From Pterois miles (taxonomy: Eukaryota; Chordata; Actinopteri; Perciformes; Scorpaenidae): a DNA stretch of 64,000 bases. The position numbers and the translations under genes are program-made. Shown piece after piece: positions 47,680 through 62,800 of this stretch (positions within the stretch are counted from its first letter, which is position 1; the number at the start of each line of letters is the position of its first letter). The DNA lies in the NCBI GenBank assembly GCA_947000775.1, contig CAMQGK010000334.1, forward strand, positions 3,482,501 to 3,546,500, in the 5' to 3' direction. The notes under the pieces were generated by a model. That model was not told where the DNA came from, did not search any database, and saw nothing but the letters and a program-made list of their open reading frames with translations.

Positions 47680-48095
47680 TCATCTGTACGAGTAGCTCTC
47701 ATCATCGTACTCTAGCTCAATCTCATCTTCATCTAAGAGTCCGTACTTGAACTTCCGATACACTGTCCCATCTTGTCCCATGTACACAATGTCATCATCA
47801 TCGTCTTCCTCATCATCCTCACATTCAACGATTCGGTCGCTGTACTCCCCAAATGAAGAGGTGGTGGGTTGTGACGTAATACCTCCATTGGTGTCCAGTT
47901 TCTCGTAGCCTCTAGCTTTGATTTTGGGTGCGATGGCTAGTGATCTCGATCGAGCATTGAGGAAGAGGAAGACCCCTCCGCCCACAGATAGGATAAGCAG
48001 AACACAAGCAGTGACATAGAGTTTGGCGCTGCTGCCTTGAGCCTCTAAATCCTCAGCTTCCTTCATCACAAAGTTGACACCCAGGATGCACTCCT
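47680..48095 (-). CDS. pcsk5: pcsk5 last exon (TM and acidic tail)
   Basis: 416 bases behind 'catgtccttcttctcag'. EECILGVNFVMKEAEDLEAQ, a single transmembrane helix, basic stop (NARSRS), then a cytoplasmic tail with two acidic clusters (ECEDDEEDDDDD and LLDEDEIELEYDDE) as in mammalian PC5B. Confidence 0.95.
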
Positions 48096-51000
48096 CTGAG
48101 AAGAAGGACATGGAGCACACCAACAGGTTACAAGCAGTGCTCGAAGTGGGCCGCTACTGCAATTTGGCATACCATGACTTTTCCTTGCACTCTGGCACTT
48201 TTCACATTCTGCTGCTCTTTTCCCTCTCCATATCAGGTTCTCTGGACGATTCATGATCATTTGGCAGTCCAAGTTCATACGGCTAATATGACATGCGGCA
48301 CAACCGGACCATAAAAAAACGATGACGATGAACGATCAATGAAATGTACAAAACCGAACTGTGGGCTTGTTGAACCATTGCACCACTATTAAATACAGGC
48401 CTGCTAATTATTTGATGAGGTGCCAGAGACATTGAAGAGGCAATTATCTGAACATAGGCCTACTTCACCATTAAATAGCCCTCCTTTTTTTCTTGAAAAA
48501 AAAAATTACAAATTAAATTCATAACTATCAATCCTCAAACCCAAAAACCACAATACAAACCAGATCATAGGCTTGTTGAACTGTTGCAGCACGAGTATGA
48601 ACATAAAAACAATGTGGAGAGCATCGGGACGAGTCGATGCACCGTACGGCATGGAGGATGGGAGGTGAGAACGAGGGGGCTGTAATTTATCAATATAATG
48701 TTCACGTCCTTTCTGTAAAATAACTAGTGAACTGTTTGTCATAACTTTTTGTGAACAAGTAATCAATGAAACATTATTTAAAAGTGTGATTTTACAGGGC
48801 AAATATTTCCAGAAGAATTAAATGATGACAAACAAACTGTAAATAATAGGCAATAATAAAACTAGATCTGTAGTTTTAAAAAGTTTTCTCTTTAAGCTTT
48901 TTGAGCATTATCTTTTCTATAGTAATAATAATGGCCCAAAATTATGCAAAATTGCATAGTATTAAGTCAAGTATATTTTAATTCACTTAGAAATTCAGAA
49001 TGTAATATGTTGATACCAGCAAATAAGGAGAGTACTGCTACTTATTTTTTCCACTTCAAGCACTAGTTACAACATCAAATGTAATGCGCTTACTAGGTTT
49101 GTTTCTGATGTGTCCTTGCTCAACATGAGTGTGTTTTAAGAGACTCTTGTTTCAATGAAATACAGTTTTGTCTGTGATGGCCGGAGGCCAGGGAAGCTTG
49201 AGTAATTCCTTGTAATCCGAACATATTACTAATCATTCAGAATAATGGAAACTCCTGTTTGGCAGGAAGATGACAGTGCATGGTGGGAAGGTTATCAGCT
49301 AGATTAATTATACAGGGCCGCAACCATTACAAATTAAAGATGCCCTGAAAGAATGAGACTGATGATACAGGCTGTATCTATGTGTCTTGTTAGAAGTCTG
49401 TGTGCTAGTCTGGGCTCTGGTTTACCTCGTGAGACCTTGCAGTCACAGCATTCCCTCGGTATTTGTTTGCCATCGTAGTGTGCATCATTTCCACAGCAGG
49501 ACAAGCAGCGGCCATCATCAGACAGGATCTGGAGTGCAGGACACACTGTGCAACTCCACTTGCTGGGACCTCGGCAGTCCAGGCAGGACACGTCACATGC
49601 CTTACAATTTGAATCATCGTGTTCGGACTCAGAGCCCTAAAGCAACAGAATAACTTATTAAGCAGCACGCTGAATGTCACTTTCACACGTAAGTTGTTAC
49701 ACTGCAGACTGAACATCACTTCATCTTCACATGCTATCTCCAATCAATGCTCCATGACTTACAGATGAGCCTTGCCAAATTGCAGTCATAGCTCTGTTAG
49801 TCATTTTCCATGAGGCAAATGTGAAAGATGATAGCTGATTATAAACAAAAAACACTCTTTTTAAAGGAAGCGGACCATCACCTGTGAGGCAGCATAGAAG
49901 CCTATGAGACACTGGGATTCACAGATGCCTCCCATAAACGTGTATCCTTCATAACAGGACTGACATGCCAGAGCGCCCTCATCTGGAACGAGACAGAGAG
50001 AGATCACACAATATGAAATACTGTCACATGTCTTCACATGAGTGAACTAGAATTTCCAGATTAAAATATCAAAATGTGCAGCAGTGTGGCAGAGCTTGGG
50101 GGGGAACTGATAAATAAGACATTCATTATAACAGTACCAAGGCTCACATTATACAGTTATTTGAGAATAAACAGTTGCAAGAAAATATGTAACTCTTTGG
50201 GATTACTTGGATTTCTACATTAATTGGTCATAAAATGTGTTCTGATCTTTATCTAAGTCACAACAATAGACAAACACAGTCTGCTTAAACTAATACAGCA
50301 CAAAAAATATATGTTTCATGTTTTTATTGAACACAACATGTAAACATTCACAGTGCAGGGTGGAAAAAGTATGTGAACCCCCAGGCTAATGACTTCTCCA
50401 AGAGCTAATTGGAGCCAGGAGTCAGCCAACCTGGAGTCCAATCAATGTGATGAGATTGGAGGTGTTGGTTAAAGCTGCCCTGCCTGATAAAAAACACACA
50501 CCAGTTTTGAGTAGCTGTTCTCAAGAAGCATTGGCTGATGGGAACCTCTCAGAAGACCAACGATCAAGAGTTGTTGACTTATATGAAGCTGTAAAAGGTT
50601 ATAAAAGTATCTCTAAAAGCCTTGATGTTCATGTGTGCATGGTAAGACAGATTACAAATGGAGAAAGTTCAGCACTGTTGCTACTCTCCCTAGACATGGT
50701 CGTCCTGTAAAGATGACCAAAATATTGTGTGGACAGATGAAACCAAAACTGAGTTGTTTGGAAGGAACACACAACGCTATGTGTGGAGAAAAAAAAGTCA
50801 CAGCACAACAACATCAAAACCTCATCTCAACTGTGAAATATGGTGGATGAGGCATCATGTTCATCAGGGCCTGGACTCATTGACGGAAAAATGAATTCTC
50901 AATTTTATCAAGACATTTTACAGGAAAACTTAAAACCATCTGTCTGCCAACTGAAACTCAACAGAGGATGGGTGATGCAAGGACCCAAAGCATAGAAGTA

Positions 51001-51780
51001 AATCAACAACAGAACGGCTTCAGCGAAAGTAAATAGGCCTTCTGGAGTGGCCCAGTCAGAGTCCTGACCTGGCAGATCTGATCTGCAACTACAGGAAACG
51101 TTTGGTTGAGGTTATTGCTGCCAAAGGAGGATCAACCAGTTATTAAACCCAAAGGTTCACATACTTTTTACACCCTGCCCTGTAAATATTTACATGTAAT
51201 GGTCAATAAAAAACATGAAAACATATAATTTGCGCTGTATTAGTTTAAGCAGACTGTGTTGTCTATTGCTGTGACTTAGATGAAGATCAGAACACATTTT
51301 ATGACCAATTTATGCAGAAATCCAAGTAATCCCAAAGGGTTCACACACTTTTTGTTGCAACTGTATTTACAGCTGTGATGTTAAATATTCTTATTGTGGG
51401 GTGTCCTGGCAGGACACTGTAATCCCACAATTCAGGCTCCACAACATGAAAGCCTTAAAAAACACATGGCAGAAGTAAGTCATAACAGTCTTCCTTTACC
51501 GCTGCAGGTCTTGCAGGTGGGGTGACACTTGTGACAGGTCTTGGACCGACTGTTTTCATAGTATCTTGGAGGGCAGCTCTGTAGGCACTGTCCCCACTGC
51601 CTCAGGTAGACGTAACCCCCCCGACAGTTCAGACAGTTTCTGTTACCACGACCCCAACACTGGCTACAAGAGGGGTCACATCGCTCGCAAACCATGGTGG
51701 TGGTGTTGCCAAAGTGACTGAAAAAGAAAGTGGACATCTGTTTAGCTTATGATGTTCTTTGATGAAAACAAAAAGGAGAC

Positions 51781-51851
<71 letters not shown>

Positions 51852-54800
51852 ATTCTTCTAACCTCTCTGAACAGGTTTCGACGCAACTGCTTCCCTGTTT
51901 GAAGAATCCAGATTTGCAGTTGACGCACTGCACGCTGTGGCGACCGACACACGAACTACAGCTGAAGTGACAGCGCTCACATGCACGTTCGTCCTTGTCC
52001 TCTGCATAGTAACCCACAGGACACTCCTGCACACATGTGTTGTCTGATGGACACAGACACAACATTACAGTTTAACAAATGAGAAGTTTCCTTTTGCTGG
52101 ATAAGAAGCATCACATTAACTATTGCGGGAACATACTCAGTAAGAAGTGTGGCTCGTTGCAGCTCAGGCATTGGTCTTTGCCCGGCCCAGAACAGCGATG
52201 ACAGAGTTTGTGACACTGTTGGCACTCCCCATTATGGTCCATGTATGAACGCAGTGAGCACTCACTGAACCACACACAGTGTCCGCTGGCATCTTTACGC
52301 CTGTTTGTATCGCAGCTGAGGCAGGATGAGGGCTCATGACCTGAGCAGGTCAAACATGACCTGTCACAGTCTAGGAACATGAAAAGCAATGAGACACAGT
52401 CAACTAATAAATCATGTAATGATGAAGCGGTATTTTTTTTTAATTTGTATGATTAAAATAAACTTCCACCTTCCCTACCTCTGCATTCATTAGTAGTTGC
52501 ATCATAGTAGGTTCTGTTGGGACACTTGGCCAGACACTCGCCATTGTAACGGACAGCTTTTGGGTTGCGACACACATCACAGTCATCAAAGCCCGGTCCG
52601 TCACAGGAGGCACAATCAGCATGGCAACGCACGCACTCCTGTTGCTTCTCGCTGGCAAAGTAGCCATAGGGACAATCGTCCACACACTTATCCTGATGGA
52701 GGAAGTAGTACTGGGCACACTCTGGGAGGGAGAGACAGAGGTATAAAAAGCAGAAGAAGCAGTGTTGTTTACATCGTTTGCAAAAAAGCCAGGAAACCAG
52801 GGGAAACCCATATGAACATTGGGAGGACATGCGAACTCCACAGAGAAAGGCCCAGACTGGGGATCGAACATTCTTGCTGTGAGGCAACAGTGCTTATCAC
52901 TGCATCAATGTTACCATGATGATAACCACAAAACTACCACCAACATAATCAAAGAAATGCTTTAATATTTAGAAAAATCATTGTCATGTCATTTCTTTAA
53001 GAGTCATCATGTCTCCTGTAGTCCCCCATCCTTCTTGTCATCTGCTCGGCTTCATGGCTGAACTACAGTATTTGTAGCCCAGTGAGCAGGGAAGAAGCTC
53101 TCTGTATCTCCACTTCATCAGCTAATTCAACACTAAACTAAGTCACCTTTCAAAACAACACCTCTCTTCAATCCTCTCTACGTCTTCCATTTCTCTCCCC
53201 AGCATACTTACTCTTACACAGGCCATCCTGATTGCACTCTGTACAATGAGCTGGACAGCGATGGCATTCTGTCCCGGTGGCATAGTAGCCGTCTGGACAG
53301 TGAGACCTGCAGGAGTGGTCCAGCAGCAGGTACTGCTGCTCACAGCTCAGACAGTGAGAGGAATTCCCCCGGCAGGATGCACACTCCGGGGCACACGGCT
53401 GGCACACGCCATCTTGAGGAAACCCTCTGGGAAAGAGGCAGAGAATGAGGCATCACTGATGTATTATTATGGTGCGTGTTCATGTGCAAAGCAAGAAGTG
53501 AGAAAACAGGACAAGCACCTCTGACACTCCACCACACACCCTCCATTGTGGAGGTAAAGCCCACTGCGACAGCGCTGGCACTGCTGGGCGTCCTGGCACG
53601 TGATACACCCTTTGGAGCAGTCTTCACACTGGCTGGACACCTTATTGGCAAATGAACCAGATGGACAACGGGACGTGCAGGTCTGTCGGGCCGTCAGAAA
53701 ACGACCTGAAGACAGAAAAACAACAGCTTGTTTAAATAAATTTAAGGTTGACTTTTTTATCATCCTGTCTCACAAATAACGTGTAGAGCAAGTTTGCCTA
53801 AAACATCTAGGAAAGTCAACTAAACATTTTGTAGTTTCGGTCTAATGTGGCATACAGACAGCAAGTGTTTACCAGCATAGCAGCTGTTGCAGTTGTCCTT
53901 CCCTGCAGCAGAGCAAGTCTTACACAAGGAGTGGCACAGTTCACATTCACCCTGACCTGATGGTAAAAACATGAAGGCATGAATGACATGGACGAAGGGA
54001 AGAAAGGAAAGAGGACTATCCTCCCATGGGATGAAAAATAGACTACGGGATGTGTTATTGAGTACCTGACAGAAAATCTATGTTTCACTGCCTGCTTCGG
54101 TAGTTGACAGCAGTACAGTTTAATTTGATGTTAAAGTAAGGAAAGTTGTAGAAAGTAAGCATCACGTTTTACAAGAACAAGTAGAGATAAATAGGTTATG
54201 TTGACAACATTTAGTACTGAGATCAAATGAACATGTCGTACTGTTTGTGAAGTGTGTCTCAGAGCAGGAAGCAATCAGTCTGTCCTTTAAACACTCCCCG
54301 TTCTTCAGCGTGAATCCGTCCTCGCAGGTGTCACAGTCGTCATATCTTGGCCCTCCGCAGGTACGACAGGAGCGGTGACACGGCTCACAGTCCCGGCTCT
54401 CCTCGTCCACAAAGAAACCTTCCTCACAGCGATCCACACATTTGTCATCTGGACACACAAATACACTTTTTTAATTTGTCTATGTAGCATTAGAAAAGAA
54501 CAAGAAAGAAAAGAAAAGTGCTAACCCTAACCCTAATGAAAAATTTGTCATCTGACCCTTTTCTACTTGGATGCTTGTGATCGTAGAGGCCAACAGATCA
54601 GAACTTTTACTGGGAGGTGTACATTTATTTAAGGGTGCTTTAACAAGCCAACATTTACTTTGTTTTAAACAAACTCTGGCGCGGTTCCTTTGTGAAAGCA
54701 GTAATTGCACTCTGGTGTGGACCAAAACAACCAGTCCATGACCGCTTGCGAGAGGTGATGTCATTTCCAAACACAGGCTGCCTGTGTGGGCAATTGTTGC

Positions 54801-56731
54801 GATGGACACGACAGTTTAACATGAGTGGGAGAGGACTGACCTGGACTTCTGCATAATGTTTGCTTGACTTCTGGGCTGAAGAAAACATACAGAATATGCT
54901 AAATAAAGTCTGCAGAAATAGTGACGTTTATAAAGTCATTCAAGATAAACTGGAGAGGAGATTTGTATGCACACTAGATCAATGTCAAGTCAAAGTAAGA
55001 ACACTTCAAAAGCAATATATCAGAGTCCGTGGTTCCCTGTATAGAAGTGGCATCCCTTGAGACAAAAAAGATAAATTTGCTCCTTCGTACACACCCCTCA
55101 GCATTTTTTTTTTTTTTTTTTTTTTTTTAAAGGTCTACTTTAACTTTAACCGAACAAAATTTCAAAGTCACTCTGATTCGGATTAATCAAACAAACTATG
55201 GCTTATGAAAGCTCCCCAGAAATGTCTGCAGTTGATATTCACACCATATGGTTCAAATATTACCAAAGACGTAGAATCCCTCTTCACACCAGTAGCACTG
55301 GTACTGGTCACAGATTACGCATTGCTCGTCTTCACACGGAGCACACGTCATGCTGTCGTTCACACTGTAGGTCCGATCTGGACATGACTGATGACAGTCT
55401 GTGCCTAACCTGATAGACAGACGGTATCAATATGAGGACATTTAAATATGGGGGTGCAAGTCAATGAACACAGCCAAAGAGACTTACTGGTAGTAACCAT
55501 CTTCACATTTGAGGCAAACTGTTTCCTGCGTCTGATCTCCTGAGTCCTCTGTGGTGAACAACAGAAATTAAACAAATATTAACATCAGATCAGGCATATT
55601 GGGATTTCTTAGAGAGCCCATTAAAGCAGCCTTGATATCACTTGTTACAGCTTCTGTCTTTAATTATGGTTTTTGAATATTAGTTGTTTATTGTTGACCC
55701 CTAAGAATTACAAACATGAAGAAAACACACCAAACCTTTTGGAAAATACTTCTTATTCAATAACAATATAAACAACAGTACTGCAGAATAATCAAATCCT
55801 CAAAAATGAATGCCTTTAAATTGAAAGACGTGGTTCAGCACTATGCCGTCCATCTCAGCTGAGAACAGAGAAATGTCAGGCGGAGTCCTTTCAGGTCTGA
55901 TAAGCCAACAGCCGTCCTTGCCAAATTGCCGTTGATTATGTCTGAGCGAAACGAACGTGAGGCTAAGGCTAAAAGGGCAGACAGGAAGCCTCCACAGGCT
56001 GCATGATGCAGGGCTTACATGGGATTGGTGGAGTCAGCAGCCTCAAAATGCCAAAGTTTATGGCCCACTACTTCAGCAGCCTCAAAATGCCAAAGTTTGG
56101 GGGGAGAGGCTCCGCAAACATAACTTAGTGGTACATCTACACACTCACATGCAGAGGGATGAAAAGAGGAGATACTTAGTGTGGACAGAGCAGCCTCAAC
56201 TCCTCAACTCCCAGAAGCTTCGAATATTCGCTGATGATTACTACCGAAGCTCCGCAGTACAATAAATGGTATTTGTGACAGTTCAAATTTGATGTACTAG
56301 TTTTTAAAGTTTTATTTTTTTGGCATAGGTATTGAAAAGGTGAGACAGAGGGGATGATATGCACTGATGACTCTATCCATACTGGAAAAGGGAAAAATAA
56401 ACTAACATACAGATAACTTTACTGGGGTGGTAAGTGTTAGTGTGAAAATAGCTCGTCATCTCAAAACCAGTTTCCTTTAACACCAGCAGGAGGCACTCTG
56501 ACAACACATAATACGTGTGTTGAGTTGCGGAACAGTTGAATGGCACTCACAGATCAATCAGATGAGTGTGATTAATGTAGAACCAACTAGGATTAACTGT
56601 ATCCCAGACACCCTAAAACACGTGTAATAACCAAAGAGTCTGGAGCAGACATTATAGATGTGAACTGAAATATCTGTAGTTTCTCTCATCTTCAAGAAGT
56701 AAGAAACCAAATGCTGCTGCTCTTGTCCATA

Positions 56732-56822
<91 letters not shown>

Positions 56823-59800
56823 TTTGCACAGCAGGTGTATTTTTACTGAACAACCCAAAAACAAGCATAAAGTGAGTGACAGGTTATGTAAAACACTTGC
56901 ATATTTGCTGTTAATGTGTGTTTTTTTTTGTTATGTTGACTTGGGGAACCTATGCAGAGGATATTAATAAGTAATTCGGGTGTGTGTGAGAGGCTTTTTC
57001 CAAAGGAGAAAGTTCATTTTCCCTCCAAACGAATTCATTCCTGCTGTCAATCAAAACCATCCAACTGGTAACTGAGGAAGAGCCACGCTGTCATCCCTTT
57101 GTCCTTGGAGATGTTTTGACATCGTTGGACTGAGGGAGTGAAAACGGGGGGAGAGAAAGAAAAGATCAGGCAGGAAGCAAAAAGAGAGAGAGAGAGATAG
57201 CAGGGAGAGAGAGAACAAGATGGAAATAACTACTAAAAAAGCCCCTTCTGCAGACTTTCCCCAGGGACATTCATCCTCTCCAGAAAAGCCTCCATCGACC
57301 CCCACACCCCATTCCTCTCTCTGTCTTCCTCCAGCACCCACAACTTAACAGTGCACTGGTTTGCACTTCAATGCGGTCGACAAGCCACTACCTGTGAAAG
57401 CCATTACTCATACAGAGAGCGACTGGGACAAAGGAAAGGTGGGAGGAGGGACAGAGGAGCCGGAAATCATGCCTCCAGGCTGTGTCTATGTGAAGAGAGA
57501 AAATAGCTCCTGCATAAATATTAACTGTGAGCGCCAGGGGAGGAGGGATTTCAGCAGAATTTAAACTGGCACACATCCTCGAGTATACACTTGTGGAATG
57601 CGCTAGCACTCATACACACACATTTACAGTGTACATGCACTCACAAGATACATATGACACTTACACACAATCACACACTAAAGTGATTATCACTTAGTAT
57701 GAAGAGGTGATACAAAGTCAGGGGTGGATGGATGAACTCACTTTTACCATCACCTCAAATCATCACTTTAGTTTGAGAAAGTGACAGTGTGTTAGAAGTG
57801 TTCGAGAAGTGGATTGCTGATTGAGAAAAACAGCATGGAGGTGTGAATCTAATGAAGCAAAACATTCAAAAGGAAGACAGCTGAGAACTGGAGACGGTGA
57901 GATGAGCTTTAGCGTGCCAACAGCATCTGAGCAGCTCCATAGTAAAGGAGCTATAGGACGTCTGATATGACCAGTAAACATCAATAGTAGTTGATATTGA
58001 AGCAAAGTAAATGGATCATGATGCTTTGTTGGTGTTGATGTTGTAAAGCAAAGGAATGAAAGTAGTAAGGACACAGACACCCAGGGAGGAGGACTGAAGA
58101 AGGCACAGAGCACCCAGACTGATTAGAGGTGTATCAGCAGTGGAGGAAGCTGTGGAGCCGTGTGCCAAGAGGGCCAAGATAATGAAGGCTTTTTATCCCA
58201 GGTAAAAAGACAACTGGTGATTTCACCAGCCTGAGTGAGATGTTTTCATTGGGCCATTCTTCAAGTTAGAGTCAAGTCAAGCCCAACATCACAAATATGC
58301 CGCAAGGGGTTTCACAATCTGTACAGCATACCAGCTCGTTCTCACTCAGGGCGTCAAATTCCAACGCTTTGTCATGGCCGTCAGCGTTTGATATCACCGC
58401 ACAAGGCACTCTTCAGCGCCGGTATGAAATACACCAGCTGTTCCATCATGTAAACCCATCCACAGTAACAGTAAATGCTCTAAGAAAGTGCACCGGGAGT
58501 GTGGTGACTTAGTTTAAAGAGTAAGAGAAACACTGTGGGTGAGAGGAGAGGGGAATGTCCAACAAACACAGGGTTTTCATCCAGGAGACAGCTGTTCATG
58601 TCCCATGTGTCGCTTTCCAATCAGCTGTATGTTTGTGTCCTGTGTAGGGATGTTAATAATTGACTGTTTAACTGTTAACGTACATGAAGCATTTTAACTG
58701 TTTAAGGTTATTGGTTAAAATGGTCAAAAGAAATAATAATTTGTTGCTTATGTTGTTGCTTAACTACACTGCTTGAAGGTATCCACAGTTATGCTGAGCT
58801 TATGTCACAGAGAGGCTCACACACAGTGGACGAGGTGAGTAAGTGACTGAGGCTGTGTGAGACTTTTACTGTTAAAGTGGCTGCATGTCCACAACACTAC
58901 ACACAGCACCGGCTGCTACAGTATTTCTCCTGATGGTGAACTGTTGTCTCAGTTTTCTGTTGTGCTTATATACTGCTGGTGCACCGCTGCATGCGAGGCA
59001 CAAATATTGAGGGTCGGTTACCAGTTAAGAAAATTAATCAAAATTAGCACCCCTAGTCATGTGTTCACAATGTTTAGTCTCATTTTACAAACGTAGTAGT
59101 TTTAAACCCAACCATGTATTTCTTTCACAGGCCTAACTATAGTGATGTTGTTGCCTAAACAAATAACTTCTGTTATGATTTAATGCTATATAAAAATAGA
59201 ACAAAATATAAACATAACCAAATAAAAATAATACCATAAGCGCGTGTTGGGATGAAAACATGTGGGACACACAGGACAGGTGGGAAGGGTGGTGGACGGG
59301 CCCACCATCACAGGGCTTTAATCCAGGAGACTGCTGTTTGCATCCCGTGCTTAACCTTACATTTTCACATTACAATCAACTGTTTGTTTGTCTGCCACGT
59401 TCACAAAGTGATTTTGTTGCCTGTGTTCTTGTTTAATTCACAACATTAAGCAGGTGTTAACGCCGACTAAAAAGTGATGCTGAGGGGTCTGACAAAGTTT
59501 CAGTATGTCACAAGTTGGGATGAGCACGTGCTGCACATACGACATCCTCTGTTCTTAGACCCTCGATTCGGACAAGAAAAAAAAATCCTTTAACATGAAT
59601 AAAAAAGACCGATTGAAAACATGCCTGATCCAATTATAAAATATTTTTTAACCTTTATTCTATGATTACATAGTATAGTATGTAAAAAGGATTAATGGGT
59701 ATAAAAGTGATGATGATTTAAAAAGAGGTAGTGAAGTAATTTGATCGGGGAACTAGGACTGGGGAGGGGCAGCTGCATCTGATCACTGATAGATCTCAGA

Positions 59801-62800
59801 AAACTGCACACTTCAAACTAACACACAAATACAGCTCATTTACCAATTTGTAAGCCCAATCTTAGATTTATAGTGCAATCTTTTCATAAACATGCCCAAA
59901 AAGATAATGGCATTTTGGGGTGAACTTCATTTTAATACATAATACTACACTATTTGATTTAAGAATTACACTCACATCCTGACCCCAAAAAGTGGAGGGC
60001 ATCCAAAAGTGCTTTAGATCCCAAACATGTCTTCACATTACTATAAAGCTTCGAAATGCAAAATGAGGACATAGTGTAAGCATGCATACACACACACTAG
60101 ATGCCAGACACTACACGCTCTGTTTCATCTTCACTTTAGCCCATAGCATCGCGTCACACAGGGCCAATCATCTCTAACCTCTATTCTGCTGACTGACTTG
60201 TTTAGCTGGCAGAATGGTGATTATTAAAGAGCTGGTGGGTGGCAGGGAGGCTGTGGTGGTGGAGGGTGAGAGTGAGCAAAGATATTCCACCCAGAATGCA
60301 TAATGACATAATAACACCCCGTCTCCTCCTCAGACTGGTTGAGTAAAACAACAACTTTCTATGGTATGTGGGTAACTCTTTAGGAGAAGGAAGCGCTGTC
60401 CTCTTTATGTGGCTTGTACTGACAGGATGAGGTGTATGAGCACAAGGAATGACATTTATACTGATTTTACACTATGCAGTAAGTTTTCACATTTCACAAT
60501 GAAAAATGAAAAAAAAAACAACAAATCATATTCAAAACACCCTACAGAAAAAGAGCCCTATGCTCATACTACCATACTATTTAGTGTGCCTGAAAAATAT
60601 TAAGTATGGCCCATTACATAGTATGTCAAATGCAGTATGCCAAAAATACCAGGATGTCATACTGCATCCGGTTTAGCAGTATGCAATCTAGCATGCTATT
60701 CTGGCTATACTGACCCATAATGCTCTCCACAGCGGATATATAAGCAAGAGGGTCAAGGTCAAGGCACAATATTATGATGAAGTAGTGAAGTACTATATGT
60801 CCCAGTTATATGCACGTTGCATACAACAGTACGTACTTTGCAAGGGTAGCTGCAATATGTACTAAAAGGAAAAAGATTGCAATTTGGATCACAGGCTGGA
60901 TTTCAGGTTTAGTGTAGTAAAGATGATCATCAACATCAGTGATAGAGAGCCTACTGCAAAGAGTGAGGTGTAACAGCATTAATGACAGCACCATTGGTAA
61001 ATGCAGGCACCTCACAACTACTCTGTCAAACACATTAGTAAATCCTCCGTTAATGAGTGTCATGTTCTGGTGACAAGCTTTCCCAACATCTCACTGAGGA
61101 CTGAAATGATAAAAGTCATCAACTGTGAAAACGGTCAAATCTGAGCCGTAGGCTACAAGTTTCATCATGATACAATATTATATTGATTCTATGATATTTG
61201 CTGTTATAACAAATCAATATGATTGTACACCATATGTCCATTTAATACAATCACTTGCATTTATATCAACTCACAAAAAGATAAATATGATTTGACAGTT
61301 TGATTACTGAGCTCTGTAGGGAAGAGGTGCACTTAGAAATGGTGATGACATGCCATGGGAATTTCAAAATAAAGGTGTATCTAAAGGATGACAATATGCA
61401 ATGTTTTCACTTTGCATCAATGATTTTGGAACATTGATTTGATATATCGATCCAGATCAATGTAACATTACACCTGTAGTGTGCCATGTTGCTGCAGTGT
61501 ATAGCTGCTGATGATGCTATAGTATAGTGCACTTGGTTTTATTTCTATGCTTTGATCAATGAAGAAGGTGAAAGAGGTAGAAACAGAGAGAGTGAGGAGT
61601 GAGAAAAAGATGAAAGAAGTTTACTTACTGCGTTCACATTGTTTGCAACCCTCGTCACAGGAGACACAGTCCTCTTTCTCTGCATCTGCAATCTCACCTG
61701 ATGAAAACAGCAGATAAAATAGTGGATTAAAATACATAATACATAAGAAAATTATGAGTAACAAATGTTTCCTTCTGTGAAAATTTGTTAATTGTTCAAT
61801 ACTGGATGACAGTTGTTTAAAGTAAGGTTTGGAAGCGCAGAAAGAGCGACTTTCAAGTCTGAACATTTCTTTCTTTGTCACAAAAAATGACTCAGAGATG
61901 TTTCAAGTGGAGAGCAGTAGATCTTGCAGACATGACAATCAAATTACTACCTGTCTCATAGATTACTACTGTGGTGTTATTTTTTTTTTGCCATCAGTCA
62001 ATAAGACGCTGCCAACTTAACTTAGCTTGTCTTATTTTAGAAATACACTCTTTGCCATCTACATTTTTGCTTCATTTTGTAATGTTTATACAGTATGTTG
62101 AATTTTATTTATGTCACATCATTCCATGCAGGTGCCACGCTCTGCATGTGATATCACGCAAGAGAAGAAAAAAAAGTGCCAAATTAATAGCGTTAGTTAT
62201 ATATCGCCTCCGCCAGAGTTCAGCTGTCTGTGGGGCCTGCTGAGACCTGCCTGCTATATAAGATAAGAATTTCGTCTCATCCTCCCACTCATACATATAT
62301 ACAAACAAACAAACTTTCATCATTACCCTTCACCTCCTTCTCACATTTAATGTCGTAAAGTTATAACTCCCCACCTCCACCTCTCCTTATCTGAAATATC
62401 TCAAAAACACATCTCACTCAAAGCATTTCAGCTCTTTCTCAATCCTCCTTTGGCTGGCATTCACATTTGATAGGATGAGATAAAGTGCGACGTGTTCATC
62501 TTTCTGAATCTCACTGAAGATATTAAATAAATTCAGCACATTCTTTAGTTGAATAGATTAAACTGGAAGTTGAAGCAAGAATATATGAGCACTGACTGGA
62601 GGGGCATTTTGAATTGTTTCTTTTTAAAAATATGTTTGGTTTCATACAGTATTTAGCTCAAACAATAGATATCATTTAATACCAGAACACAAATGCAGTG
62701 TTTTTCTATTTCTGTTATGGTATGTATGCACTGATGAATAGTGTTTCATTTGTCTTCTGATATGATGCAGATTCCTTCATTGCTATACATTTAAATGATC

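Larger units (their letters stand above)
55549..61628. other. Large pcsk5 intron (6.1 kb)
   Basis: Apart from the repeats listed separately no exon or other gene was found. The Cys-poor open stretches inside show no splice-compatible homology. Confidence 0.6.
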
